Origin: Pyropia haitanensis
Lineage: Eukaryota; Rhodophyta; Bangiophyceae; Bangiales; Bangiaceae
Length of the DNA stretch: 64,000 nucleotides
Direction: 5' to 3'
Assembly: GCA_008729055.1 (NCBI GenBank)
Contig: SDUX01000001.1
Coordinates: 2,767,206-2,831,205 of the forward strand
A program made the position numbers and the translations under genes. The notes under the pieces are model-generated. The model ran no database searches and had not been told where the DNA came from. It saw only the letters and a list, made by a program, of their open reading frames with translations. Of this stretch, positions 10,520 through 21,636 are shown one piece after another. How positions within the stretch are numbered: the stretch's first letter is position 1; every line of letters begins with the position of its first letter.

Positions 10520-12202
10520 TCAGGGCGGCCGCGGGAGCGCCGCGTCAGCCTCCACGGCCTTGGTGAGCGCATCCCTAGGCAGCACAAGGGTGGAACATGG
10601 AATCCAGAGGAGCATGCAGGGGCAGGGGGCGGGACGGCGGGGAGCGTGCAGCAGCGGGCGGTTAGCAGCCTGCCCTCAAGCACCCACTCGCCACCACTGA
10701 TCCTCTGGCGCTCTACCAACCCCGCCTCGGCCCGCTGGGCAGCCGCGAGCAAGGAAAAAAAAAAAAAGCACAACAAAACACGAGACAGGCCGAGGCGAGC
10801 GAGCGAGTGGACATACCGAAAGTTGGCCATGACAGTGATTTTCCCGCGCGCCATGTCGTTGGCCTCAGACAGGGTCTCACTGCAGCCGCGGCACAGGCAC
10901 AGAGGAAAAGGCAAGGGGAGAGGGGGAGAAGGAAGAGGACGACCGAGGACGGAAAACGGCAGTGGGGGCCGGAGGAGGGGCACGTCAGCGTCCGCGCCAG
11001 GTATTCGCACTTCCCTCGCCCCTACCTCCTCGAAACCGCGCTCCCAGACAGGAGCAACAAGCCAGACAGCCATAGCCCTCCCGCCCGCCCCCTCACAAAC
11101 GGGGTCCACCGTCCGGCAGGTGCGCACACACCCGCCCCCCAACCCCCTCGCTCCCACGCGCGCACACTGCGCCCCCTCGCCATCCGCGGTCGCACTGCCC
11201 GCGCTGACAAGCGCCAGCCTCACGCGGCATCCGAACCCCATCCCCCCCTCTGCTCCCCGTCCTCCCCCGACTCGTGACGAACAAAAACGACAAAGAACAC
11301 GCTCGCGCACGTACAGCGTGTCCTTGGTCACCGCTTCCGGGTTGCGCCCCCGGTCCACCGCGGCGAGCACCTCGAGGGGAACCGTGTCGGTGACGGCGGC
11401 GCCGGCCACGTCAATCTGGCGGAGGTCCCTCACAAACTCGTTCCTATCGCGGTCAGACCAAGAGGGGTAGGGGGGGGGGGGCGTCGGTGATGGGGAACGC
11501 CGTGATCAGAACGCACCAGACCAGCATGGAAAGAAGAGAAAACAATAGCATTCCAACTCGACAGACACGGGGGGGGGGACGGCAGCGGAGGAACGGGGGA
11601 GGCATCAGTACCGGCCGTGCAAGAAAAAGGCAGAGGGTCACCTGTGGCCAGCCGCCATGCATGCCCTCCCAGGCAACGTGGCAAACGACGTCGGGTAGCC
11701 AGCAGCCAGCAACCACGGCCAGCAGCCACACGCGGCGGGTACTCACGTCCGGCCGCCGCGGCACCGCATGGTGCACCCGCCGCAGTCTTCTCCCAGCACC
11801 CCCGCCGCAGTCTTCTCCCAGCACCCCCGTCCGGTCCCCTTCTGAACAAGCTCCACCCAGCACCTCACCCCAGCATTCCCACACACCCCACACACTCCCG
11901 GCGGCGAGCACGTGCGCGCCCCTTCCCCTCGCCACGCGGCACCCACCCCCCCCCCCTCATCATCACCCTCCCACAGCGGCAGGCGCAACGCACACCTTGG
12001 CAAACAGGTCTGCCTGGCCGTCCACCCCAAACGACGACACGGCGCCGACGAGGCCCGCGAGCGCGTCAGCGCCCACCTCGAGCGCCCCCTCCAGCTCCCG
12101 CACCGCCGGCGGCGCAGCGGCCCGCCGCTTCACGCCCCCGCGGGTGGCGTCCGAGGCGGGGGGAGGGGCGGGGGAGCCGGGAGAACCGTGGGGCGGGTCC
12201 AT
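10520..12202 (-). CDS. MED10: Mediator complex subunit 10 (four exons)
   Basis: Nuclear subunit of the Mediator middle module, which links activators to RNA polymerase II. Reassembled exons on the minus strand: 12202-11994, 11443-11315, 10879-10817 and 10574-10520. Together they give an unbroken 151-residue protein, close to the family's usual 135. Introns are 550, 435 and 242 bp with donors GTGCGTTG, GTACGTGC and GTATGTCC and acceptors GATAG, CTGCAG and CCTAG; all junctions keep frame. Conserved features: an N-terminal helix (LEGALEVGADAL), then VRDLRQID, the signature TVPLEVLAAVDRGRNPE in exon 2, and MARGKITVMANF in exon 3. The first 30 residues are Pro/Ala-rich. The intron 3 sense strand carries a T13 tract. 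The start is preceded by a C/T-rich leader. The signature across two splice sites makes the call strong; any single open frame here would look like an orphan. Confidence 0.88.
11776..11825. repeat. 25-bp direct duplication in MED10 intron 1
   Basis: Two adjacent identical 25-bp copies beginning cccgccgcagtcttctccc, at 11776-11800 and 11801-11825, within the first intron of MED10. Confidence 0.85.
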
Positions 12203-13282
12203 GAGGGAAAAGGGGGACTGGGGAGGAGAAGGGGGGAGCAGGGTCGCAAAGTGCCGTCCGTGCGGCACACGCGGACGCTGGCGGGCGCCACAATGCCGTA
12301 GTCGAGGAGCCCACGTCAGTGCCGAAAAGCAGGTGAGGACGCCAAACGTTCGTCCTCTGCTTTAATGTCTGAATTCAAAGAATCTTACAAAAAGTGCCAC
12401 GAACAGCACACCCAGCCATCTGTTCTGCAAAGTAATTTCTTGGCCCGACTTCACGTCGTCCGCATTCCAAAGTTGGAATGCTGAAAATACATAACTTTTC
12501 ATGTCGAATTGAGGATGCCGATGAATAGGCCGGGCGTCGCGCCGTCGGCGACGTCGGCGGCTGCCTACGCTGTGGGGGCCAAAACCGAGTACCTGACGCG
12601 TCCCGAATGAGCGGGCACGGACGGTACCGGTGGTGGCTGCGACTATGGCGGCTCGCGGCGACTGCAGAGGCCGTGGCGGCTCGACATCTACCAGGGGAAA
12701 CATCCGCGAGTGCCCAAAAGCGAGGGGGGCCAAGATCGATCTCGTGCGGCGGGGTGCGGTGTCAAGCATCCCGCGGCCAACAGTCTGCCGACACTTGCCA
12801 GCAACGGTGCTCAAGAACACATTGCGTGGAGAGAGTGGCATGGGCTGACATGCTGTTGCAACCGCCTCAGCGCGTGGACGACGCCGGTCCCGGCCCTGCG
12901 TGCGACCATTACGTGAAGTAACGAGTGCAGAGCTACAAGAACATGTCACCCAGCAGAGTGTATGTCGCCCGAACCGTCCTGTGCACCCAGCAACAGCTGT
13001 CAAAAACACCCCATGGAACATTGTGGAATGCACAAACAGTCATTGGTCATCCACTGTTGTGCAGTTGCACACATGCACATCCGCCAAAATTGGGGCGCCT
13101 GCAATACACGGATTCAAGTCCATGAGGGATGGGGAACGGCCGCACTCTGGGCCGCAGAGCGGACGGCCGTACGAGGAAGAAGCACACCGCGTACGAGGAC
13201 GGGCGGCTGTACGGAAATGCATCGCCACCGTTGGGCACGCGCGCCTCCCTGGGGCGCGACAGACGCACCTCCGACCGCCTCC
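12203..13282. other. Intergenic, partly low GC
   Basis: Holds the C/T-rich leader of MED10 (12203-12260), then a visibly less GC-rich stretch (12360-12500 and 12900-13130). No gene is recognised. Short open frames occur on both strands without conserved features. Confidence 0.5.
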
Positions 13283-15133
13283 TCACGGCGCGCCGCCAAC
13301 CACCCCCGGCGGGAGCGCCCAAAACTTGCTCCCGCCGCCCTCCCCCCCCAGACGCACTCCCCACCCCCCTCCCCCCCGCCGCACGTCCAGCAGGGCGGCG
13401 CCGACGGCGACAACATCCACCCCCCCCTCCCCCCGGCCCACGAGCAGCACGTCCCCCGACCCCGCCCCCCCCCCCCCACGCCGCCCGACCCCCCATCCAC
13501 AACGGCGGCCGACGTGACCCCCCCGCCGGCGCCGCCCGCCACAACCGCCGGCGCGGACCCTTCGGGGTCTGCCAGGGACCACGCGAGGACGCCGCCGGCG
13601 CACGCGCCAACCAGCCGGTGCCGGCACACCGCCACCGTGTGCAGCGGCGTGGGCGCCGACAGCCGGCCGGCCGCGCCGCCGCCGCCACCGCCGCCGCCGG
13701 CGGCACTGCCCGCACCCCCCAGCGGCAGCCCCGCACCCCCGCTAACGCTGCCAGCCACCCCCCCGACCGACGACGACGCCGCCGTGACTGCCGCGGACGA
13801 CCCGACCGGCGCGCACGCCCAGCCCGTCCACGACGCGCGGGGCGGCCACGCGACCCCCCCCCCCGTCGACAGGCCCGCCCCAACCGACCCGTCCGCCGAC
13901 AGCGAGAGGGCCGTGATGGCCACCCGCCGGCGGCTGCGGCCGGCGGTGAGCACCTCGGGCGGGGCGCTGAGGACGGCCGCCGCCGCCGCCGCCGCGGGCA
14001 CCCGCGTGTCCCACACGTGCACCGCAGCGCCCGCGGCGGCGGCGTAGACGACGCCGTGCGCCGACACGGCCACAGCGGGAGGGGAGGCGCCGGCACCAGC
14101 GGCGGCGGCCGCCGGCGGCGGCACCGCCGCGGTCGCCACCACCGCCCGGGCGGTGACGTCCCACAGCGCCAGCAGGCCGCCGCGGGTGCCCGCGACGAGG
14201 TGGCTGCCGCCGCCCGCCCCCCCGCCGGCGGCGCCCCCCCCCTCCTCCGCGCCGGCGCCCACCCACGCCAGCGCCGTCACCCAGTCGCCCGCCCCCCGCA
14301 GCGGCGCGCTCGCCGCCTTGTTCCGCCACAGCCGCACGGTGCCGTCGCGGCCGCCGGTGGCGGCCAGTTTCGGCACCCGCGGGTGCGCCGCCACCGCCGT
14401 CACCGCCGACGTGTGGCCGCGGAGGACGCGGGGCGGGGCCGCCACCGCCGCAGCCGCCGCGACCGCCGTGGCGGCGGCGGCGGCGGCGGCGGCGGCACCA
14501 TCAGGGGGGTAGGGCGGCCGTGGGGGGGGGCGCGGCCGGCCGCCCACCCACGACGCCCCCCCCGCCCACGCCGCGCGGCCAGCCGCAACGCCACCGCCGC
14601 CGCCGCCGCCGTCGGGCCCGGAAGACCACACCCGCACGCACCGGTCGGCCGAGCCGCCCACCAGCCGCACGCCGCCGCCGCCGCCACCGCCGCCCGGCGC
14701 AACAGCCAGGCACGTGAGGCCGCCGGCGGCCACGGCCGGCACGACCGCGGCTGCCGCCGGCGGCGGGCCACCGGCAGCGCCGCCCGCCCGCGGAGTGGCG
14801 GCGCGGCGCGGCGGCGGCGGCGGCACGACCGCCAGGTGACCGCCCACAATCGCGGCGGCGCCGGCCCAGCCGCCCTCCCCCGCCCCTCCCCAGGCGGGCA
14901 GCGGCAGCAGCGCCGAGACGGCGGCCGCGTCGGGCGGGTCACCCCCCGCCGCCGCCGCCGCCCCACCACACGACAGGGTGTAGGCGTCGACCGGGGGCGG
15001 GTCGCGGAGTCGCCAGCCGCGGGCGGCCGCCTCGGCGCGGAGGTAGGCGTGCCGCCACGGCGGCGGCGGCGGCGGAGGGAGGGGGGGGACAGCGCCGCCC
15101 GCGGCGTCGCCGACGCGGCGGCGCCGCCGCGAG

Positions 15134-15174
<41 letters not shown>

Positions 15175-15540
15175 GCGCCCGTCGTCGGCGGGCACGCGCG
15201 GCCGGTAGGTGGCGCGGTAGAGGTCGGCCCACAGGTTGGCGGCGCGGGCGGCGTCGCCCGGGAGGGCGCCCAGGTGCCGCGCGAGCGCCGCGTCGGCGCG
15301 GGCGACCGCGGCGAGGTCGGCCGAGTCGAGGTGTGCGCCGACGGCGGCGAGGCACTCGGTGGGGAGGTGGGGGAGGGACGGGTAGGGGGTGTGGGGTGGG
15401 GGGGGAAGGGGCCCGCCTGACGTCAAGCCCATCGCGCGGCCGCCGACCGCGGCGGACAGCCGACCGTGTGCCAAGCACATGCCGGCAAGAGAGGTTGACG
15501 CGCTCCACGCTCTAGTTGCGGGGGCCGGTTGACGCCGCAT
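13283..15540 (-). CDS. F-box/WD40-repeat protein
   Basis: Probable substrate receptor of an SCF ubiquitin ligase. Near the N-terminus an F-box-like segment begins LPTECLAAVGAHLDSADL and continues to the LWADLYRATY helix. Then come poly-Ala and Arg-rich linkers and a beta-propeller with clear WD repeats: GGSADRCVRVWSS, LRGHTSAVTAVAAHP followed by GGRDGTVRLW, GTRGGLLALWD, and AAVHVWDTR. The long frame is open from 15540 to 13114. Codon use and protein character show the true frame changing at C runs near 13850-13866 (restored near 13760) and again at 13461-13475. After the last change the propeller ends as DVLLVGRGEGGVDVVAVGAALLD with a stop at 13283. Alternative starts are at 15480 and 15432. 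Which F-box subfamily it belongs to cannot be told. Confidence 0.8.
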
Positions 15541-15887
15541 GCATGTAGTTATCCCAGACTAGTTACAGCGCGTTTCGATCACTTGGTTGGCAGAAAGTCC
15601 GACTACGTCCTCAAGGGTACCACTTTTAGTCGAGCGTGCCATGATCCGACTGGTGCGCCACGTCGATTGCTGAGACCGACGTCAGCATGGAGGCGGCATC
15701 GGCTCGACCTGATGCCTGGGAGCCACATGAGCCCTTCACGCCTTGGCGGCAGTTGAGCAAAACACTTTCTCCACGCCCGCACGCTACCTGCACCCGCCTC
15801 CCCCTCCACGCGACTCGCCCTCCGGCAGACAACTCAGACCCTGACGGGTGACATCGTTGCGATCTCTTCCCGCGTGAGTGCGGCACT
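15541..15887. promoter_or_regulatory. Head-to-head intergenic region
   Basis: About 347 bp separate the F-box/WD40 gene (minus) from aspartyl-tRNA synthetase (plus), so both promoters must lie here or overlap. No TATA box is seen. The part nearest the synthetase (15770-15840) is C-rich. Confidence 0.45.
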
Positions 15888-17555
15888 ATGGATTCGTCCG
15901 CGGCGGCCGAGAAGGCGGCCATGGCGGCCATGACGGAGGAGGAACGGGCGGCGTACAAGGAGCAGAAGAAGGCGGCAAAGGACGCGGAGAAGGCTGCCAA
16001 AAAGGCGGAGAAGGAGGCCCGCAAGGCCGCCGCCGCCGCCGCCGCCGCGGCTGCCGCTGCTCCCCTGGAGCTTGTGACCTACCAGGGTGGCGACGCGCCG
16101 CCGCCGACGCAGCGGTACGGCGACTATGCGGTGATCCAGTCGACGACGCCGGCGGCCGGCTCGGGCCGCACGTTTGTTCGAGTGGACGCACTGTGCATGG
16201 AGGCGGCCGACGAGGCGGGGATGGTGTGGGTGCGCGGCCGGGTGCACACGCTCCGGTCAGTCGGCCGCAACGTCTTCCTGATCCTCCGCCAGGCCACCGC
16301 CACGGTTCAGGCGGTGCTGGCCGAGGGCTGCGACGTCAGCCGCGGGTTTGTCAAGTGGGCGGCCAAGGAGCTCCCCGCCGAGACGATTGTGGACGTGCAT
16401 GCCCGGCTGGCGCCTGCGGAAGTGAAGAGCTGCACACAGGGTAACGTGGAGCTGTCTGTGGCACGGCTGTACGTTGTATCCCGCGCGGCGCCGACGCTGC
16501 CCTTTTCACTTGAGGACGCTGCCCGTGGCGAGCCGACGGGCCCCGAGGATGTGCTCCCGCGGGTGGGGCGCGACACCCGCCTGGACGGGCGGGTCCTGGA
16601 CTTGCGGGTGCCGCCACACCAGGCGCTGCTGCGGGTACAGGCTGGCGTGTCGGGGCTGTTCCGCGAGTTCCTCACCGCCGCCGGTTTCGTGGAGATCCAC
16701 TCGCCAAAGCTGATTGCCGGCGCCAGCGAAGGGGGCGCCGACGTCTTCACGCTCGACTATTTCGGTCGCCCCGCTTGCCTCGCCCAGTCGCCGCAGCTGT
16801 ACAAGCAGATGGCCATCTGTGGGGACATGGAGCGTGTGTTTGAGGTGGGCCCCGTGTTCCGCGCGGAGAACTCGCATACTCACCGCCACCTGTGCGAGTT
16901 CACGGGGCTGGACTTGGAGCTGCAGATTACCGAGCACTACTCTGAGGTACTTGACTGCCTGGACGCGTTGTTCGTGTCCATCTTTGATGGCATCAACGCA
17001 CGGCATAGCCGGGAGCTGGAGGTCATTCGCGCCAAGTCCCCGTTTGAGCCCTTTGTTTACTCCCCGGCTGGCGAGAACCTGCGCCTCGAGTACCCGCAAG
17101 CCGTGGCCATGCTCCGTGAGGCGGGGGTGGAACAGGGCGACTTTGACGACCTGTCCACCGAGGTGGAGCGCAAGCTGGGGGAGCTGGTCAAGGCCCGCTA
17201 CGGCACCGACTTTTTCATCTTGACCCGCTTTCCGTCGGCGGTGCGGCCGTTCTACACGATGCCCGAAGCCGAGGACGACCGCTACAGCAACTCGTTTGAC
17301 GTCTTCATGCGGGGGGAGGAGATCGTGTCGGGCGCCCAGCGGGTGCACGATGTAGAGATGCTGGCCCGCCGCGCCGAGGCCAAGGGCATTGACGTCGCGT
17401 CCCTGTCGTCGTATCTGGACGCCTTTCGGTACGGCGCGCCGCCACACGGTGGGGCGGGGATTGGGCTGGAGCGCGTCGTGATGCTCTTCCTCGCCGCAGG
17501 GAATGTGCGCGAGTGCTCGCTGTTCCCACGCGACCCCAAGCGCCTGACGCCCTGA
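15888..17555 (+). CDS. Aspartyl-tRNA synthetase, cytosolic
   Basis: Class IIb synthetase that charges tRNA-Asp with aspartate. 555 residues, single exon, complete. The N-terminal 60 residues form a Lys/Ala/Glu-rich helix (repeats of KKAEKEARK type) like the tRNA-binding extensions of eukaryotic AspRS. Next is an OB-fold anticodon-binding domain (VWVRGRVHTLRSVG...FLILRQ, residues about 105-215). The catalytic domain follows, with motif 2 at about 324-344 (FRAENSHTHRHLCEFTGLD) and motif 3 near 522-533 (GAGIGLERVVM). The end FPRDPKRLTP is typical of AspRS and excludes AsnRS. The absence of a transit-like leader argues for the cytosolic form. The start is the first ATG of a long open frame; upstream is a short divergent promoter region. 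Confidence 0.96.
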   Translation: MDSSAAAEKAAMAAMTEEERAAYKEQKKAAKDAEKAAKKAEKEARKAAAAAAAAAAAAPLELVTYQGGDAPPPTQRYGDYAVIQSTTPAAGSGRTFVRVDALCMEAADEAGMVWVRGRVHTLRSVGRNVFLILRQATATVQAVLAEGCDVSRGFVKWAAKELPAETIVDVHARLAPAEVKSCTQGNVELSVARLYVVSRAAPTLPFSLEDAARGEPTGPEDVLPRVGRDTRLDGRVLDLRVPPHQALLRVQAGVSGLFREFLTAAGFVEIHSPKLIAGASEGGADVFTLDYFGRPACLAQSPQLYKQMAICGDMERVFEVGPVFRAENSHTHRHLCEFTGLDLELQITEHYSEVLDCLDALFVSIFDGINARHSRELEVIRAKSPFEPFVYSPAGENLRLEYPQAVAMLREAGVEQGDFDDLSTEVERKLGELVKARYGTDFFILTRFPSAVRPFYTMPEAEDDRYSNSFDVFMRGEEIVSGAQRVHDVEMLARRAEAKGIDVASLSSYLDAFRYGAPPHGGAGIGLERVVMLFLAAGNVRECSLFPRDPKRLTP

Positions 17556-18566
17556 GTGGCCTCCCGCAAGTGCAAGAGCTCTTGCTTCCCAGTGCTTTGT
17601 TGGGGGATGAGAAGTTCTCACTTTTTGTATAGGCCATCCAACGAAACCACATCCTTTTCACTCAACGGGCCGGCCAAGCCGGATCGGCTGCGGAGCGCCG
17701 TACAAGCGCCAAGCCCATCGGGTGCCAGGTCCCGATCCAACACGCTCGCCGACGACGAAATCGAGGGCGAAGCGCGACGCTCAGGCGACACCGGCGAATC
17801 GGTAGCGCGCTCGCCAACGGCCAGGGAAGGGAAGGAAAGGGTGTTGTCGCGCTCGGACAACGCCAACGTAGAGATGACGTGCACCCAAACGACGTGGCGG
17901 GGAAGAGGCGCGCCACACTCGAACGTCGCGAGTGACAGGGGGCAAGAACGAGGACGCCAGCGACGATGAAGGCGCGACGAGGTCGAACAACGGAGATGGC
18001 GCGACGTACGCGTCCAGAGCGAGAGCGCACGGATAAACGACAGAGATGATGCCAACGACGGGGACGCGCAAAAGTACGTCGCAGATGATCGCCAAAACAC
18101 GCCCGCGCACCACCGGCAAAAGAATCATAAACCACAATCAAAGAAAAACAAAAGGGGAGGGGAGGGGCACGAGATAGCAATCAAGCACGGACCGTCCTGA
18201 AAAAGCGCAAGTGACCCAAGACCGGTTGCATTCCATCAACCAGCTCGGCCGCCGTCCATCAGTGGACGCAGCCTGTGTGGCTACACACACAAAAAAAAAA
18301 AAAAAAAACCATGCCAAGCCATCACAGCAACGAGCCTGCAGCAAGCACTGTCCCGGGAATTATAGCCACCTGGAGACAAGCATCGTTCGAGAGGCGCAAC
18401 AAAGCCAGCAACTGTTCCCACCACGAACGAGAGGAAGCCCGGAGTGGACGAAAAAGCAGTCCGCAAGGCGCAAGCCAACTCGTCCGTCGCAGCTCCGCAA
18501 CCTTGAGCCGCCAGCTGGAAGACGAATCTAGCAGACACCACAAAAGGCAAGTCCTGGTATGCACGG
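17556..18566. other. Intergenic between convergent genes
   Basis: 3' flanks of AspRS (plus) and the SR protein gene (minus). Contains an A18 run at 18291-18308, which is T18 on the sense strand of the SR gene. Low-complexity open frames on both strands do not resemble genes. Confidence 0.5.
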
Positions 18567-20114
18567 CTAGTCGCGGCGGGAGCCTGTGGGGAAAACACAA
18601 CCAAGAGCGCCAAGGGGGGGACAGCAACACGAGAGACAAATCAACAAATCAAGAAAAACGTCAGAAAACAACCCACAACACATTGCCATCATGGTGCCAC
18701 CAAAACCTTCAGCAACACTCACGAAGAGAGAGAGAAAAGCACCAGCGCAGAGCAGACGCACGGGCACACGGAGGCACATACGCTTCGGAGAACGCGATAG
18801 GGACCGGCGCGGGGACCGATGGTGGCGCGGAGAACGGTCGCGGGGCGACCGATCGCGTGGCGACCGCTCACGATCACGCGGTGACCGGTCACGCGGCGAC
18901 CGATCACGCGGGGAGCGCTCGCGGCCCCGGCCGCCGCGGCCGTATGAGCCAGGTGACCCGACAGGCGAACGGCTGCTGCTGCGGCCACGGGTCAGCGGCG
19001 CCGAACCCCGCGGGGAGGGAGAGCCGCCCGCCCCCGCCACTGGCGACACGCTCTTGGCCGCCCCAGCGGCCGCGCGGTCGGGCGAGCCGCCCGCGGCGGC
19101 CACTCCGCCAGGGGAGCCCGCCGGGGAACCCCCGGACGCTGCGAGTGCCGCGGGGCCCAGTGGTGCGCCGCCAGGCGAAGCCGGCGGCCGCGGCGAGACG
19201 CTCCGCCGCGGCGAGCGGCTGCGCGGCGGCGGGGAGCCACGGCGGCTGCCGCCGTCCCGGCCCCGGTCACGGCTGTCGCGGCTGTCGCGACCGTCGCGGC
19301 TGTCGCGCCCGTCGCGCCCGTCACGGCCGTCGCGGCTGTCGCGCCAGTCGCGCCCGTCGCGCCCGTCGCGGCTGTCGCGCCCATCACGCCCGTCACGCCC
19401 GTCACGCCCGTCACGGTACGAGTCCCGGCCGCTGTCACGATATCCGCCGTCACGGCGGTGGCCATCGCCGCCGCCGTCGCGCATCCCATCCCCCATCCCG
19501 CGGCCACCATCACGGTAGCCAGCACCGCTGCCGCTGTCGCGGTAGCCACTGCCACTGGTGCCATAGCCGTTGGCGCGACGGCCGACCGGACGCACGGGGC
19601 TGCCGGGCATGCGGCGGGCAGCACCGTCTTGCGGCATCACCGACGATGACATGCAGTCCCGCTGGGTGTGGCCCTTGTCGCCGCACCGCCAGCAACGGTC
19701 CGACCAGTCCCCGTTCGGGCACTCCCGAGAAAAGTGCCCCGGCTGCCCGCAATTGTAGCACCGCATGTCCGGATCCCCCGGCCCGCCGCCGCCCCCATAG
19801 CCACCGCGCATACCCGGCGGGGGGCCGCGGAAGCCGCCCATCATGGGGCCCCCGCCCATGGGCGGAGGGCCATCCATGCCGCGTCGGCCAGCGGAGCGCG
19901 CAAACTCCACCGTCATCCGATCGCCGTCTACACGACGGCCGTGCAGCTGGTACACCGCCTCGTCCGCATCGCGCGGGTCTGACATCTCTACAAAAGCAAA
20001 GTCGGTCTTGATGTCCACGTCCACCACCCGGCCGTAGCGACGGAACATGTCCTCCAGCTCCCGCGTCCGCACATGGCGGGACAGGTTGCCCACAAAGATG
20101 CGGGTTCCGGCCAT
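18567..20114 (-). CDS. SR splicing factor, RRM plus two CCHC knuckles (RS2Z type)
   Basis: RNA-binding protein of the SR family, expected to act in nuclear pre-mRNA splicing. Layout of the 449-residue product: an RRM at 5-80 (RNP2 IFVGNL, RNP1-like DFAFVEM), a Gly/Met/Pro hinge, two zinc knuckles ([14 protein letters not shown] and [14 protein letters not shown]), a long RDG/RDS dipeptide-repeat region, then RS/SPR repeats. The open frame would run on into a hydrophobic tail, but a GTATGT donor at 18781 and a CACAG acceptor at 18584 remove it. The last exon is only 17 nt (18567-18583) and ends the protein with an Arg/Ser-rich SRRD; exon 1 is 18782-20114. One RRM plus two knuckles plus RS resembles plant RS2Z proteins. 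Upstream of the ATG the sense strand is an almost pure C/T tract. Confidence 0.9.
   Translation of the reverse strand: MAGTRIFVGNLSRHVRTRELEDMFRRYGRVVDVDIKTDFAFVEMSDPRDADEAVYQLHGRRVDGDRMTVEFARSAGRRGMDGPPPMGGGPMMGGFRGPPPGMRGGYGGGGGPGDPDMRCYNCGQPGHFSRECPNGDWSDRCWRCGDKGHTQRDCMSSSVMPQDGAARRMPGSPVRPVGRRANGYGTSGSGYRDSGSGAGYRDGGRGMGDGMRDGGGDGHRRDGGYRDSGRDSYRDGRDGRDGRDGRDSRDGRDGRDWRDSRDGRDGRDGRDSRDGRDSRDSRDRGRDGGSRRGSPPPRSRSPRRSVSPRPPASPGGAPLGPAALAASGGSPAGSPGGVAAAGGSPDRAAAGAAKSVSPVAGAGGSPSPRGSAPLTRGRSSSRSPVGSPGSYGRGGRGRERSPRDRSPRDRSPRDRERSPRDRSPRDRSPRHHRSPRRSLSRSPKRMCLRVPVRLLCAGAFLSLFVSVAEGFGGTMMAMCCGLFSDVFLDLLICLSCCCPPLGALGCVFPTGSRRD
19258..19440. repeat. 9-bp codon repeat encoding RDG/RDS
   Basis: Dense repeats of cgtcgcgcc/cgtcacggc type (plus strand) inside the SR gene, encoding about 18 Arg-Asp dipeptides. 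The DNA repeat is regular enough to expand or contract by slippage. Confidence 0.8.
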
Positions 20115-21636
20115 GATGAGAAAGACGGAAATGGACGGAGAGGGGAAAGAGGGGAAGGGGGGGGGGGGGGGAATGGGAAGTGCGGATGGAGCGTGCAGAT
20201 CAGATAGACAAGAAAACTAGTCGCGGGTTCCCTCTACAGCCAACCTCTGGACCGTTGCACCTCACGGCGGACGGCGGATACGAGACGGGAGGGGACGTCC
20301 CTTGGTGGCAAAAACCCCTTAGATCCCACTCGGACGCACACGGGGGGTGGCAAAGGCGTTGGTACGAGTGTACGGAAAGACCTGCAGAGAAAGAGAGAGA
20401 AAACCCCTACGGCGCAGGGGCACACCCCACCAGCCCAGCGGCGTGTCGCTCAACCGCCGTGGTCGGGCGTGACGACGCCGCGCCAACCCGTGTACGCCGG
20501 GGATCCGCCCGCCCCCCCCCACGTCCACCCAGCCGCCAAGCACGCCACAACCGGATCGAGCGCCGCCCGCCCGTCCCGCCTGCCCGCCCGTGCGCACCGC
20601 CCGTCAGCCGTGTCGCGCCGCCGCCACCGTCGCCGTCGTCCCACCCGCTTGGCGCCGTCGCCGTGCCGCCCGGCCGTCCGCCGCCGTCGCTGCCGACGCG
20701 CGCGCACCCCGCGCGCCCACCGACGCTGCGCGCAACGGCAGCGCCGGAGACATGCACCGTCGGTGCGCGCGCGGGGGTGGCGGCGCGTCTTGAAAGAAAT
20801 CCAGAACACAATTGAATGGTCTAGGCTGATTGGTGAGCGGCCCCACACTGCCTCCCCGTCCAAGGAAGACAAGCAGGGGGGGCGACCGTGCGGGTTCAGA
20901 GAAAAAAGAGCTGACGAAAAGTGAGCACCGATGGCGTTTCAGGTACTGGCAGACACCACCTCCGGCAGGACCCGCCGCCCCGATGCCAAGCCCTCTCCCA
21001 CCGGACTGTAATTTAGTGACCCTTCGATGCGCACAGCGGCAGCCCGAAAAGTTAGCATCGTCTGCACAAGATGCTCGCACTCAGCCGTCCGTGCGCGCGC
21101 GAGGCCCAGAGCCTGGACGCCACTGCCAAGACACCAGCTACTCACTGCCTCCCTGCAGTGGTGGGGGTCTGTTTTGCAGGCACGTTCGACATCATTGAAA
21201 CCTCCCCGGTTGTTCACTGGGCAGGTGTGTTGGCCACGGCAGGTTGGTTTCCAAAGGCTGGAGTGGGATGGCAGAGTACAGACCAGGCCGCCCGGGGGCG
21301 GCTCGGTTCTACAACGGCAGCATGCAGCCGGTGGGTGGCTTGAGAGGCACACAATAGGAAGTGTATTGGCTTCATTGGTGCAGACACAGTCAGGTTCACG
21401 TGCCAGTGGCACTAGCGGCGAGGGGGGCAGATGTACAAGTAGAGAGGCTCAAGCGGGAACGAGCATCGCACAGGCGAGTGGCCGACAGACGCTGCCGGCC
21501 AGCAGGGCCAGCCGCCCGCGATGGGCGGGGGAGCTTGGCTCAAGGGAGTAGGGTGGCAGCGCTTGAGGTCGTGGCACCGGCCGACGGCCCGGGAGGGGTC
21601 CGGTCCGTCTCGCGGTCGAGCGTGGGGGCACCCGTT
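20115..21636. other. Intergenic between SR gene and SURF4
   Basis: Starts with the SR gene leader, including a G run on plus at 20159-20171. The rest shows only short frames without conserved features. No gene recognised. Confidence 0.5.

Noticed and set aside
18600..18780. Hydrophobic C-terminal segment of the SR protein read as a membrane anchor
   Set aside because: It is intron sequence: GTATGT donor and CACAG acceptor restore a short RS-like C-terminus.
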